A DNA stretch of 64,000 nucleotides from Candidatus Pseudomonas phytovorans (GTDB lineage Bacteria; Pseudomonadota; Gammaproteobacteria; Pseudomonadales; Pseudomonadaceae). The notes below the pieces were generated by a model. That model was not told the DNA's origin. It was given only the letters and a program-made list of their open reading frames with translations, and did not search any database. Positions within the stretch are counted from its first letter, which is position 1; each line of letters starts with the position of its first letter. The translations under genes and the position numbers were made by a program. Shown one piece after another: positions 32,059-40,978 of this stretch. The DNA is taken from positions 1,315,001-1,379,000 of the forward strand of contig CP119325.1 in the NCBI GenBank assembly GCA_029202525.1, read 5' to 3'.

Positions 32059-32910
32059 ATGAGCTCAGTGCAGTACCCGACCCGGTTGCCTTGCGGCAAC
32101 CGGGTTCTTGATTTGTCGCGTACCCATGTCATGGGTATTCTCAATATCACCCCCGACTCCTTCTCCGATGGCGGGCGCTTCAGTCAGCGCGACGAAGCCC
32201 TGCGCCACGCCGAAGCGATGGTAGCCGCCGGCGCCACGCTGATCGATATCGGCGGTGAGTCCACGCGCCCAGGTGCGCGGGCGGTATCGGTGACCGAGGA
32301 GCTGGAGCGTGTGGCGCCCATGGTCGAGGCAATCAACAGTCGCCTCGATGTGGTCATTTCGGTCGATACCTCAACGCCTGCCGTCATGCGTGAATCGGCT
32401 CGCCTCGGTGCCGGGCTGATCAACGACGTACGGGCTCTTGAGCGCGATGGCGCCCTGGACGCCGCTGCGGATACCGGGCTGCCGGTGTGCCTCATGCACA
32501 TGCGCGGCGAGCCGGGTAACATGCAGGACGACCCGCATTACGATGATGTGACCGCCGACGTTACGCGTTATCTTGAACAGCGGATGGCCGCCTGCGCTGC
32601 GGCGGGCATCGACGCGAACAGAATCATCCTTGACCCGGGCTTTGGTTTCGCCAAGACACTGGCGCACAATCTGAGCCTGTTCAAGCACATGGAAGCGCTC
32701 TATCGCCTTGGGCGCCCGCTGCTGGTGGGCGTCTCACGAAAGAGCATGATCGGCCTGACGCTGGAACGTCCGGTCGGCGAGCGCTTGTACGGCAGCCTAG
32801 CGCTGGCGGCGTTGGCCATGACCAAGGGGGCGAGCATACTTCGTGTCCATGACGTGGCCGAAACTGCCGATGTGGTGCGCATGATTGCTGCGGTACAAAA
32901 CGCCGAATAA
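32059..32910 (+). CDS. folP: Dihydropteroate synthase
   Basis: The 283-aa enzyme joins p-aminobenzoate to the pterin diphosphate in folate synthesis and is the sulfonamide target. The signatures VMGILNITPDSFSDGG, LIDIGGESTRPGA, ILDPGFGFAKTLAHN and LVGVSRKSMIG are intact. It lies 8 bp after ftsH and 16 bp before glmM, an operon order shared with E. coli. folK, which acts one step earlier, is at 55850-56329. Confidence 0.98.
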   Translation: MSSVQYPTRLPCGNRVLDLSRTHVMGILNITPDSFSDGGRFSQRDEALRHAEAMVAAGATLIDIGGESTRPGARAVSVTEELERVAPMVEAINSRLDVVISVDTSTPAVMRESARLGAGLINDVRALERDGALDAAADTGLPVCLMHMRGEPGNMQDDPHYDDVTADVTRYLEQRMAACAAAGIDANRIILDPGFGFAKTLAHNLSLFKHMEALYRLGRPLLVGVSRKSMIGLTLERPVGERLYGSLALAALAMTKGASILRVHDVAETADVVRMIAAVQNAE

Positions 32911-32926
32911 GAACATTGGAGTCCCT

Positions 32927-34267
32927 ATGAGCAGAAAATATTTTGGTACCGACGGCATTCGTGGCCGCGTCGGCGAATTCCCGATCACGCCTGACTTCAT
33001 GCTGAAGCTTGGTTGGGCGGCCGGCATGGCGTTTCGCAAGCATGGCCACTGCAAGGTGCTGGTGGGCAAGGACACGCGTATCTCCGGCTACATGTTCGAG
33101 TCTGCACTCGAAGCCGGGCTGGCCGCGGCGGGTGCTGACGTCATGCTGCTGGGGCCAATGCCTACGCCGGCCATCGCCTACCTGACCCGCACCTTCCACG
33201 CTCAGGCCGGCATTGTCATCAGTGCCTCGCACAACCCGCACGAAGACAATGGCATCAAGTTCTTCTCGGGCGAGGGCACCAAGCTGCCGGATGAAGTCGA
33301 GCTGATGATCGAAGAGTTGCTCGACCAGCCGATGACCGTTGTCGACTCGGGCAAGTTGGGCAAGGTTTCGCGCATCAACGATGCTGCCGGCCGCTACATC
33401 GAGTTTTGCAAGAGCAGCGTGCCGACCAGCACCAGCTTCGACGGCCTCAAGCTGGTGGTCGATTGCGCCCACGGTGCAACCTACAAGGTGGCGCCAAGCG
33501 TGTTCCGTGAGTTGGGTGCCGACGTGACCGTGCTGCATGCGCAGCCGGATGGCCTGAACATCAACGAAGGCTGTGGCTCGACCCACATCGAATCGCTGCA
33601 GGCTGCCGTACTGGTTGGCCATGCCGACCTCGGCATTGCCTTCGACGGTGACGGCGATCGCGTGTTGATGGTCGATCACACCGGCGCCATCGTCGATGGT
33701 GACGAGTTGCTGTTCATCATCGCCCGCGACCTGCACGACCGTGGCAAGCTGCAGGGCGGCGTAGTGGGTACGCTGATGAGCAACCTGGGCCTGGAGCTTG
33801 CGCTGAAGGATCTGGATATCCCGTTCGTGCGGGCCAAGGTTGGCGACCGCTATGTCATGGCCGAGCTGCTTGAACGTGAGTGGCTGGTCGGTGGTGAAAA
33901 CTCCGGTCACGTCGTGTGCTGCAACCACACCACCACCGGGGACGCGATTATTGCCGCGCTGCAGGTGCTGATGGCGCTCAAACGCCGTGGTGAAACCCTT
34001 GCCCAGGCCCGTCAGGCCCTGCGCAAGTGCCCGCAGGTGCTGATCAACGTGCGCTTCGGCGCTGGCAAGGCAGACCCGCTGGAGCACCCTGCAGTCAAGG
34101 AAGCCAGTGCCAAAGTGACCGAGGCCTTGGCGGGTCGCGGCCGTGTCCTGTTGCGCAAGTCGGGTACCGAGCCGTTGGTGCGGGTCATGGTTGAGGGCGA
34201 AGACGAAAACCAGGTGCGCTCCCACGCAGAAGCTTTGGCCAAACTGGTCGGCGAAGTTTGTGCCTGA
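32927..34267 (+). CDS. glmM: Phosphoglucosamine mutase
   Basis: The 446-aa enzyme converts glucosamine-6-P to glucosamine-1-P for UDP-GlcNAc and cell wall synthesis. It opens with SRKYFGTDGIRGRVGE; the active-site serine lies in VISASHNPHEDNGIKFF (about residue 101), the metal loop is AFDGDGDRVLMVD and the phosphate-binding end is LLRKSGTEPLVRVMVE. ATG 32927 has TTGGAG upstream and yields the usual length; 42 bp of upstream open frame overlap folP and are not used. Confidence 0.98.
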   Translation: MSRKYFGTDGIRGRVGEFPITPDFMLKLGWAAGMAFRKHGHCKVLVGKDTRISGYMFESALEAGLAAAGADVMLLGPMPTPAIAYLTRTFHAQAGIVISASHNPHEDNGIKFFSGEGTKLPDEVELMIEELLDQPMTVVDSGKLGKVSRINDAAGRYIEFCKSSVPTSTSFDGLKLVVDCAHGATYKVAPSVFRELGADVTVLHAQPDGLNINEGCGSTHIESLQAAVLVGHADLGIAFDGDGDRVLMVDHTGAIVDGDELLFIIARDLHDRGKLQGGVVGTLMSNLGLELALKDLDIPFVRAKVGDRYVMAELLEREWLVGGENSGHVVCCNHTTTGDAIIAALQVLMALKRRGETLAQARQALRKCPQVLINVRFGAGKADPLEHPAVKEASAKVTEALAGRGRVLLRKSGTEPLVRVMVEGEDENQVRSHAEALAKLVGEVCA

Positions 34268-34332
34268 AGGCGCTTGCCAGCGCAGATCTGGTTGGGTAAG
34301 ATCTGCGCCCACTTTGACCGACGAGGTAAAGC

Positions 34333-35088
34333 ATGCGTCGCCCTATGGTAGCTGGTAACTGGAAGATGCACGGTACCCGCGCTAGCGTCGCTGAGCTGAC
34401 CGAAGGCTTGAGCAATCTCGCCTTGCCGAGCGGAGTGGAAGTCGCGGTATTTCCTCCGGCCCTGTTCATCAATCAAGTGATCGATGGCCTGGCAGGTAAA
34501 GAAATTACTGTCGGCGCACAGAATTCTGCTGTACAACCCGAACAGGGTGCGCTGACCGGGGAAGTTGCTCCGGAGCAGCTGGTTGAAGCAGGTTGCAAGT
34601 TGGTGTTGGTTGGCCACTCCGAGCGTCGCCAGATCATTGGCGAAACAGACGAAGTGCTCAATCGCAAGTTTGCAGCGGCCCAGGCCAAAGGTTTGAAGCC
34701 AGTGCTTTGCATCGGGGAAACCCTTGCAGAGCGCGAGGCCGGCAAGACGCTTGAAGTTGTCGGGCGTCAACTAAGCAGTATCATCGAAGCTTTCGGTGTT
34801 AAGGCTTTTGCCAATGCAGTAATTGCCTATGAGCCTGTATGGGCCATTGGCACCGGCCTTACGGCCACGCCACAGCAGGCCCAGGATGTGCACGCCGCCA
34901 TCCGCGGCCAGCTGGCGGCAGAAGATGCTGAAGTGGCTGCGAAGGTGCAGCTGCTCTACGGCGGCAGCGTGAAGGCGGCCAATGCGGCCGAACTGTTCGG
35001 CATGCCGGATATCGATGGGGGTCTCATTGGTGGGGCTTCCCTGAACGCAGACGAATTCGGTGCAATTTGTCGCGCCGCAGGAAACTGA
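34333..35088 (+). CDS. tpiA: Triosephosphate isomerase
   Basis: The 251-aa TIM barrel interconverts dihydroxyacetone phosphate and glyceraldehyde-3-P. Lysine in GNWKMHGTR, histidine in LVGHSERRQIIGE and glutamate in YEPVWAIGTG are the catalytic residues, followed by the phosphate-binding YGGSVKAANA. It follows glmM by 65 bp and secG begins 4 bp after its stop. Confidence 0.98.
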   Translation: MRRPMVAGNWKMHGTRASVAELTEGLSNLALPSGVEVAVFPPALFINQVIDGLAGKEITVGAQNSAVQPEQGALTGEVAPEQLVEAGCKLVLVGHSERRQIIGETDEVLNRKFAAAQAKGLKPVLCIGETLAEREAGKTLEVVGRQLSSIIEAFGVKAFANAVIAYEPVWAIGTGLTATPQQAQDVHAAIRGQLAAEDAEVAAKVQLLYGGSVKAANAAELFGMPDIDGGLIGGASLNADEFGAICRAAGN

Positions 35089-35092
35089 ACAA

Positions 35093-35491
35093 ATGCTGGA
35101 AACAGTCATCGTTGTTTTTCATCTGTTGGCAGCGCTGTCGCTTGTAGTGCTGGTTCTGTTGCAACAGGGTAAGGGTGCCGAAGCTGGTGCATCTTTCGGC
35201 GCGGGTGCTTCTAATACCGTGTTCGGGAGCCAGGGTTCTGCAACGTTCCTAAGTAAATTCACTGCTATACTCGCTGCCACTTTCTTTTTGACAGCACTTG
35301 GGTTAGGATACTTCGCGAAGCAACAAGCTCACCAGCTTAGCCAAGCAGGTCTTCCAGATCCAGCAGTGCTAGAAGTGAAAGAGCCGCAAAAACCGGCAGT
35401 TAATGATGATGTACCGGTGCTCCAGCAGCAGAAGAGCGAAACCACCAATAATGTTGGTGATGTACCTCCTCCAGCCCAAGAGCAGAAGTAA
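35093..35491 (+). CDS. secG: Preprotein translocase subunit SecG
   Basis: The 132-aa subunit of the SecYEG channel has two transmembrane helices (about 2-22 and 55-75) joined by the family motif LLQQGKGAEAGASFGAGASNTVFGSQGS. The C-terminal tail (about 80-132) is Pro/Gln-rich and longer than in E. coli (110 aa). ATG 35093 lies 5 bp after the tpiA stop with AGGAAA inside the tpiA end, so translation may be coupled. Confidence 0.95.
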   Translation: MLETVIVVFHLLAALSLVVLVLLQQGKGAEAGASFGAGASNTVFGSQGSATFLSKFTAILAATFFLTALGLGYFAKQQAHQLSQAGLPDPAVLEVKEPQKPAVNDDVPVLQQQKSETTNNVGDVPPPAQEQK

Positions 35492-35512
35492 CGGGTTTCA
35501 AGTAGTAGTATT

Positions 35513-35598
35513 GCCGAGGTGGTGGAATTGGTAGACACGCAACCTTGAGGTGGTTGTGCCCATAGGGTGTAGGGGTTCGAGTCCCCTTCTCGGTACCA
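35513..35598 (+). tRNA. tRNA-Leu (anticodon GAG)
   Basis: The 86-nt class II tRNA starts GCCGAGG, has the D-loop GGTAGACACG, anticodon arm CAACC-TTGAGGT-GGTTG with anticodon GAG, a long variable arm (GCCCATAGGGTGT), T arm GGGGTTCGAGTCCCC and encoded CCA (35596-35598). Confidence 0.96.
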
Positions 35599-35609
35599 AT
35601 TGAAGCATG

Positions 35610-35634
35610 AGAGCCCGCTTTAGCGGGCTTTCTT
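35610..35634 (+). terminator. Hairpin between the two tRNA genes
   Basis: AGCCCGC/GCGGGCT with a TTTA loop and a short T-rich tail (TTCTT), 13 bp after tRNA-Leu. It probably ends the secG-tRNA-Leu transcript. Confidence 0.75.
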
Positions 35635-35698
35635 GTAGGTGAAGGTTTGGGTTTGACCCTCAACAGGGTTCGGTCTTATACTTTCGCCCCGGCTTTGT

Positions 35699-35775
<77 letters not shown>

Positions 35776-35785
35776 GCTTCAGCGG

Positions 35786-35808
35786 AGCCCCTTTTCAGGG
35801 GCTTTTTG
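35786..35808 (+). terminator. Terminator or attenuator between initiator tRNA and rimP
   Basis: AGCCCC/GGGGCT with a TTTTCA loop and a five-T tail lies 11 bp past the tRNA. rimP starts 97 bp later, so read-through of this element may control the nusA-infB operon. Confidence 0.75.
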
Positions 35809-35904
35809 CTAATCGAACAGTTTCGGCGTCGTTGTCCAACGGCGCTTTCAGGGATGGGCGCTTCGCCCATTTTTCATTTGCACAGCATGCACGAGGGGGT
35901 TCAG

Positions 35905-36363
35905 GTGTCGAGCAAGCTAGAACAGTTGCAGGCCTTGTTGGCCCCGGTGGTCACGGGGCTGGGCTTCGAATGCTGGGGGATTGAATTCGTCTCCCAGGGC
36001 AAACATTCGGTACTACGTGTCTACATCGACAAGGAAGGCGGGATTCTGGTTGACGACTGCGCAGAAGTCAGTCGCCAGGTCAGCAGCGTCCTGGATGTGG
36101 AAGATCCGATCAGCTCTGAATATACCCTAGAGGTTTCTTCTCCTGGCATGGAACGCCCACTGTTCACTCTGGAACAGTTTGCCTCGCATGCCGGCGAACA
36201 AGTGAAGATCAAGCTGCGCTCACCCTTCGAGGGTCGTCGTAACTTCCAGGGCCTTCTCCGCGGTGTGGAGGAGCAGGATGTGGTGGTCCAGGTGGACGAT
36301 CAGGAGTTCCTGTTGCCGATCGACTCGATCGACAAGGCCAATATTATTCCCAGTTTTGACTGA
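35905..36363 (+). CDS. rimP: Ribosome maturation factor RimP
   Basis: The 152-aa protein is needed for 30S subunit maturation. Characteristic stretches are GFECWGIEFVSQGKHSVLRVYIDKEGGI, DDCAEVSRQVSSVLDVED, YTLEVSSPGMERPLFT and the C-terminal SH3-like part (LPIDSIDKANIIPSF). The start is GTG 35905, with GAGGGG 6 nt upstream and the canonical 152-aa length; the ATG 18 bp earlier carries that ribosome site inside its own frame. First gene of rimP-nusA-infB. Confidence 0.96.
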   Translation: MSSKLEQLQALLAPVVTGLGFECWGIEFVSQGKHSVLRVYIDKEGGILVDDCAEVSRQVSSVLDVEDPISSEYTLEVSSPGMERPLFTLEQFASHAGEQVKIKLRSPFEGRRNFQGLLRGVEEQDVVVQVDDQEFLLPIDSIDKANIIPSFD

Positions 36364-36422
36364 GACGTGCCGGGACCGGCGGACTATCCGGGCCCAATGG
36401 CTTGCGCAAGGCGAGGCGTACG

Positions 36423-37904
36423 ATGAGCAAAGAAGTACTGCTGGTTGTTGAATCGGTATCCAACGAAAAAGGTGTACCGCCCGGCGTCATTTTCGAAGCG
36501 CTGGAAGTGGCCCTGGCTACTGCAACCAAAAAACGTTTTGAAGACGAAGTCGATCTGCGTGTGGAAATCAACCGCCACACCGGTAGCTACGAGACCTTCC
36601 GTCGCTGGACCGTGGTCGATGAAGCCGATCTTGATGATCCGGCGATCGAAACCTGGCTGGACAAGATCAAGGACACTCATCCGGAAGCCAAGATTGGTGA
36701 CGTGATCGAGGAGAAGATCGAGTCCATCGAGTTCGGTCGTATCGCCGCCCAGACCGCCAAGCAGGTCATTGTGCAGAAGGTCCGCGAGGCCGAGCGTGCC
36801 CAGGTGGTCGATGCCTACCGTGAACACGTAGGCGAGATCATTTCCGGTACCGTCAAAAAGGTTACCCGCGACAACGTCATCGTTGACCTGGGCAACAACG
36901 CCGAGGCCTTGCTGGCCCGCGAAGATATCATTTCGCGCGAAACCTTCCGTGTCGGTGTGCGCCTGCGTGCACTGCTCAAGGAAATTCGCACAGAAAACCG
37001 TGGCCCTCAGCTGATCCTGTCGCGCACCGCGCCACAGATGCTGATCGAGCTTTTCCGCATTGAAGTGCCGGAAATTGCCGAGGGCCTCATTGAAGTCATG
37101 GCTGCCTCCCGTGATCCGGGTTCGCGAGCCAAGATCGCCGTCCGCTCCAAGGACAAGCGCATCGACCCGCAAGGCGCCTGTATCGGCATGCGTGGTTCGC
37201 GCGTCCAAGCTGTATCCGGGGAGTTGGGTGGTGAGCGTGTGGATATCGTCCTGTGGGACGATAACCCGGCGCAGTTCGTCATCAACGCCATGTCGCCGGC
37301 TGAAGTCGCGGCGATCATCGTTGATGAAGATGCCCATGCCATGGACATCGCCGTCGCCGAGGATAACCTGGCCCAGGCCATTGGCCGTGGCGGTCAGAAC
37401 GTTCGTCTTGCCAGTCAGCTGACCGGCTGGACCCTGAACGTGATGACCGAGAAGGACATTCAGGCCAAGCAGCAGGCCGAAACAGGTGACATCCTGCGCA
37501 ATTTCATCGATGAACTGGAAGTCGACGAGGAGCTGGCCCAAGTGCTGGTCGACGAAGGCTTCACCAGCCTCGAAGAAATTGCCTACGTACCGTTGGAAGA
37601 AATGCTCAACATCGATGGCTTTGACGAAGATATCGTCAATGAGCTCCGCGCTCGAGCCAAGGACCGTTTGTTGACCAAGGCCATCGCTACCGAAGAAAAA
37701 CTGGCAGACGCCCACCCGGCCGAAGACCTGCTCTCGCTTGAGGGTATGGACAAGGACCTGGCGGCTGAACTGGCGGTGCGCGGCGTGGTTAACCGCGAAG
37801 ACCTGGCCGAGCAGTCGATCGACGATCTGCTCGACATCGACGGCATCGACGAAGAGCGTGCCGGCAAGTTGATCATGGCCGCCCGAGCCCATTGGTTCGA
37901 GTAA
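36423..37904 (+). CDS. nusA: Transcription termination/antitermination factor NusA
   Basis: The 493-aa RNA polymerase-binding protein has an N-terminal polymerase-binding domain (about 1-125), an S1 domain (about 135-200, ISGTVKKVTRDNVIVDLGNNAEALL), two KH domains (about 230-345, DPQGACIGMRGSRVQAV and IGRGGQNVRLASQLTGW) and two C-terminal acidic helix-hairpin-helix repeats (about 365-420 and 440-493), typical of gamma-proteobacteria. infB starts 27 bp later. Confidence 0.98.
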   Translation: MSKEVLLVVESVSNEKGVPPGVIFEALEVALATATKKRFEDEVDLRVEINRHTGSYETFRRWTVVDEADLDDPAIETWLDKIKDTHPEAKIGDVIEEKIESIEFGRIAAQTAKQVIVQKVREAERAQVVDAYREHVGEIISGTVKKVTRDNVIVDLGNNAEALLAREDIISRETFRVGVRLRALLKEIRTENRGPQLILSRTAPQMLIELFRIEVPEIAEGLIEVMAASRDPGSRAKIAVRSKDKRIDPQGACIGMRGSRVQAVSGELGGERVDIVLWDDNPAQFVINAMSPAEVAAIIVDEDAHAMDIAVAEDNLAQAIGRGGQNVRLASQLTGWTLNVMTEKDIQAKQQAETGDILRNFIDELEVDEELAQVLVDEGFTSLEEIAYVPLEEMLNIDGFDEDIVNELRARAKDRLLTKAIATEEKLADAHPAEDLLSLEGMDKDLAAELAVRGVVNREDLAEQSIDDLLDIDGIDEERAGKLIMAARAHWFE

Positions 37905-37931
37905 TTAGGCGCGGCCTGAGGAGAGAAGTGC

Positions 37932-40460
37932 ATGACGCAAGTCACGGTGAAAGAACTGGCCCAAGAGGTCGAGGCACCGGTAGAGCGCCTGCTGCAGCAG
38001 ATGCGTGAGGCAGGTCTGCCGCACACCGACGCCGGTCAGGTAGTGACCGACAATGAGAAGCAGACCCTGCTGACTCATTTGAAAAGCAGCCACAAGAGCA
38101 AGGCGGAAGAGCCGCGCAAGATTACCTTGCAGCGCAAAACCACCAGCACCCTGCGTGTCGCCGGTAGCAAGAGCATTAGCGTAGAAGTACGCAAGAAGAA
38201 AGTATTCGTGCAGCGCAGCCCGGAAGAAATCCAGGCTGAGCAGAAGCGTGAAGCGGAAGAGCGCCGCGCGGTTGAAAACGCCGCTCGCGACAAGGTTGAT
38301 GCCGACGTTCGTCAGCGCAACGAAGATCAGGCTCGCCGTCAGGCAGCTGACTCCGCTGTAGCTGCCCCTGCGCCTGCCGCCAAGCCAGAGCCGGCACCTG
38401 CCGCTGCCCAGGCTCCGGTAGTCGCCGACGCCCCGGCCTCCGAAGACGCTGCAGCCCGTGCTGCCGAGCGTAAGAAAGACGAGACCCGTCGCAACGAAAG
38501 CCGCACCCGTGATGACGACCGTCGTCGTGGCGAAGCGCCTCGTGTGTCGATCAAGGTCAAGGTCAAGGAAAAGGAAAAGGCGCCGACTCCGCGTGCTGCT
38601 CCGCGTACCACCGACGAAGAGAGCGATGGCGCTCGTCGTGGCCGTGGTGGCAAGGGCAAGCTGAAGAAGCGTAACCAGCATGGCTTCCAGAGCCCGACCG
38701 GCCCCGTCATCCGTGACGTGACCATCGGCGAGACCATCACGGTTTCCGAACTGGCCAACCAGATGTCCGTCAAGGGCGCTGAAGTCGTCAAGTTCATGTT
38801 CAAGATGGGCACCCCGGTTACCATCAACCAGGTGCTCGACCAGGAAACCGCTCAGCTGATCGCAGAAGAGCTGGGCCACAAGGTCACCCTGGTCAGCGAT
38901 ACCGCCCTGGAAGATTCCTTGGCCGAATCGCTGAAATTCGAAGGCCAGGCCGAGTCGCGTGCGCCGGTGGTTACTGTCATGGGTCACGTTGACCATGGTA
39001 AGACCTCGCTGCTCGACTATATCCGTCGTGCCAAGGTTGCCGCTGGCGAAGCCGGTGGTATCACCCAGCACATCGGTGCCTACCACGTGGAAACCGACCG
39101 CGGCATGGTCACCTTCCTCGACACCCCGGGCCACGCAGCTTTCACCCAGATGCGTGCACGTGGTGCCAAGGCGACCGACATCGTCATCCTGGTGGTGGCG
39201 GCGGACGACGGCGTGATGCCGCAAACCCGCGAGGCCGTTCAGCATGCCAAGGCAGCTGGCGTTCCGCTGGTGGTCGCGGTGAACAAGATCGACAAGCCAG
39301 GTGCTGACCTCGATCGCATCCGCAACGAACTGTCCGTCGAAGGCGTCACCTCTGAGGAATGGGGTGGTGACACGCCGTTCGTCAAGGTTTCGGCGAAGAT
39401 GGGTACCGGTGTTGACGAACTGCTCGAAGCCGTCCTGCTGCAGGCCGAGGTTCTCGAACTGACCGCTACGCCAACCGCCCCAGGCCGTGGTGTCGTGGTT
39501 GAATCGCGCCTCGACAAGGGCCGTGGTCCGGTTGCCACCATCCTGGTCCAGGACGGTACGCTGCGTCAGGGCGACATGGTCCTGTGCGGCTCCAACTATG
39601 GCCGCGTTCGCGCCATGCTCGACGAGAACGGCAAGCCTGTGAAGGAAGCTGGCCCGTCGATCCCGGTCGAGATCCTCGGCCTGGATGGCACGCCGGAAGC
39701 CGGTGATGAGCTGTCGGTAGTGGCTGACGAGAAGAAAGCCCGCGAAGTTGCCCTGTTCCGTCAAGGCAAGTACCGCGAGGTCAAGCTGGCCCGTGCTCAC
39801 GCCGGCAAGCTGGAAAACATCTTCGAGAACATGGGTCAGGCCGAGAAGAAAACCCTCAACATCGTTCTCAAGACCGATGTTCGCGGTTCGCTCGAGGCGC
39901 TCAACGGTTCGCTCGGCGGCCTGGGCAACGACGAAGTGCAGGTCCGTGTGATTGGTGGTGGCGTCGGTGGTATCACCGAGAGCGATGCCAACCTGGCCCT
40001 TGCGTCCAACGCGGTGCTGTTCGGCTTCAACGTGCGTGCTGATGCCGGCGCGCGCAAGATCGTCGAGCAGGAAGGTCTGGATATGCGTTATTACAACGTG
40101 ATCTACGACATCATCGAAGACGTCAAGAAAGCCCTGACCGGTATGCTCGGCAGCGATGTTCGCGAGAACATCCTGGGTGTCGCCGAAGTCCGTGACGTGT
40201 TCCGTTCGCCGAAGTTCGGCGCCATCGCTGGCTGTATGGTCATCGAGGGTACCGTGTACCGTAACCGCCCGATCCGCGTACTGCGCGAAGACGTGGTTAT
40301 CTTCGAAGGCGAGCTGGAATCGCTGCGTCGCTTCAAGGACGACGCTGCCGAAGTGCGTAACGGCATGGAGTGCGGTATTGGCGTCAAGAGCTACAACGAC
40401 GTCAAGGTCGGCGACAAGATCGAAGTCTTCGAGAAAGTCCAGGTGGCTCGTACCCTTTAA
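37932..40460 (+). CDS. infB: Translation initiation factor IF-2
   Basis: The 842-aa GTPase places initiator tRNA in the ribosomal P site. Two IF2 N-terminal domains (about 1-52 and 260-310) enclose a long charged Ala/Glu/Arg-rich linker. The G domain has G1 GHVDHGKTSLLDYI (about 350), G3 DTPGHAAF and G4 NKIDK; domains II-IV follow to the C terminus (GDKIEVFEKVQVARTL). The initiator tRNA gene lies in the same cluster. E. coli IF-2 can start internally; I see no decisive internal ribosome site here. Confidence 0.98.
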   Translation: MTQVTVKELAQEVEAPVERLLQQMREAGLPHTDAGQVVTDNEKQTLLTHLKSSHKSKAEEPRKITLQRKTTSTLRVAGSKSISVEVRKKKVFVQRSPEEIQAEQKREAEERRAVENAARDKVDADVRQRNEDQARRQAADSAVAAPAPAAKPEPAPAAAQAPVVADAPASEDAAARAAERKKDETRRNESRTRDDDRRRGEAPRVSIKVKVKEKEKAPTPRAAPRTTDEESDGARRGRGGKGKLKKRNQHGFQSPTGPVIRDVTIGETITVSELANQMSVKGAEVVKFMFKMGTPVTINQVLDQETAQLIAEELGHKVTLVSDTALEDSLAESLKFEGQAESRAPVVTVMGHVDHGKTSLLDYIRRAKVAAGEAGGITQHIGAYHVETDRGMVTFLDTPGHAAFTQMRARGAKATDIVILVVAADDGVMPQTREAVQHAKAAGVPLVVAVNKIDKPGADLDRIRNELSVEGVTSEEWGGDTPFVKVSAKMGTGVDELLEAVLLQAEVLELTATPTAPGRGVVVESRLDKGRGPVATILVQDGTLRQGDMVLCGSNYGRVRAMLDENGKPVKEAGPSIPVEILGLDGTPEAGDELSVVADEKKAREVALFRQGKYREVKLARAHAGKLENIFENMGQAEKKTLNIVLKTDVRGSLEALNGSLGGLGNDEVQVRVIGGGVGGITESDANLALASNAVLFGFNVRADAGARKIVEQEGLDMRYYNVIYDIIEDVKKALTGMLGSDVRENILGVAEVRDVFRSPKFGAIAGCMVIEGTVYRNRPIRVLREDVVIFEGELESLRRFKDDAAEVRNGMECGIGVKSYNDVKVGDKIEVFEKVQVARTL

Positions 40461-40470
40461 GGGCGAGCAA

Positions 40471-40503
40471 GCCGCAAACCCCCGCTACAGGGCGGTTTGC
40501 GGC
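40471..40503 (+). terminator. Perfect 10-bp hairpin after infB
   Basis: GCCGCAAACC pairs exactly with GGTTTGCGGC (40494-40503) around a 13-nt loop, 10 bp past the infB stop codon. No T-run follows, so it may be an RNase-processing or mRNA-stability element. Confidence 0.5.
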
Positions 40504-40517
40504 ACCTCTTCAGGTAG

Positions 40518-40550
40518 CGCCCGGTCAGGCATTCGTCTGACCGGGCGTTT
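40518..40550 (+). terminator. Strong hairpin upstream of rbfA
   Basis: CGCCCGGTCAG/CTGACCGGGCG, 11 perfect base pairs with an 8-nt loop and a short TTT tail, 27 bp before rbfA. It is probably a partial terminator inside the operon. Confidence 0.6.
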
Positions 40551-40576
40551 GCCGCTTTAAGTTACAGGTAGCAAGA

Positions 40577-40975
40577 ATGGCCAAAGAATACAGCCGTACC
40601 CAACGTATCGGCGATCAGATGCAGCGCGAGCTGGCCGAGCTGATCCGTCGCGAAGTCAAAGACCCGCGTGTCGGTCTGGTTACCATCACCGCCGTGGACG
40701 TCAGCCGTGACCTGGGCCATGCCAAGGTGTTCATCACCGTCATGGGCGAGGAAACGCCAGACGCCGTGAAGCAGTCGTTGAAGGCACTGAACAGTGCTGC
40801 CAGCTTCCTGCGCCTGCACCTGGGCCGCTCGATGCAACTGCGCAGCGTGCCGCAGCTGCACTTCCACTTCGATGAAAGCGTCAGCCGCGGTGTGCACCTG
40901 TCGGCGCTGATCGAGCGTGCAGTGGCCGAAGACCGCCTGCACAAGGATACCGACGAGCTGGACACCAAGGAGTAA
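40577..40975 (+). CDS. rbfA: 30S ribosome-binding factor RbfA
   Basis: The 132-aa KH-type protein helps mature the 16S rRNA 5' end. Typical segments are SRTQRIGDQMQRELAELIRREVKDPRVGLVTITAVDVSRDLGHAKVFITV and the C-terminal LHFHFDESVSRGVHLSALIE. It begins 116 bp after infB and ends 3 bp before truB. Confidence 0.97.
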   Translation: MAKEYSRTQRIGDQMQRELAELIRREVKDPRVGLVTITAVDVSRDLGHAKVFITVMGEETPDAVKQSLKALNSAASFLRLHLGRSMQLRSVPQLHFHFDESVSRGVHLSALIERAVAEDRLHKDTDELDTKE

Positions 40976-40978
40976 GCG

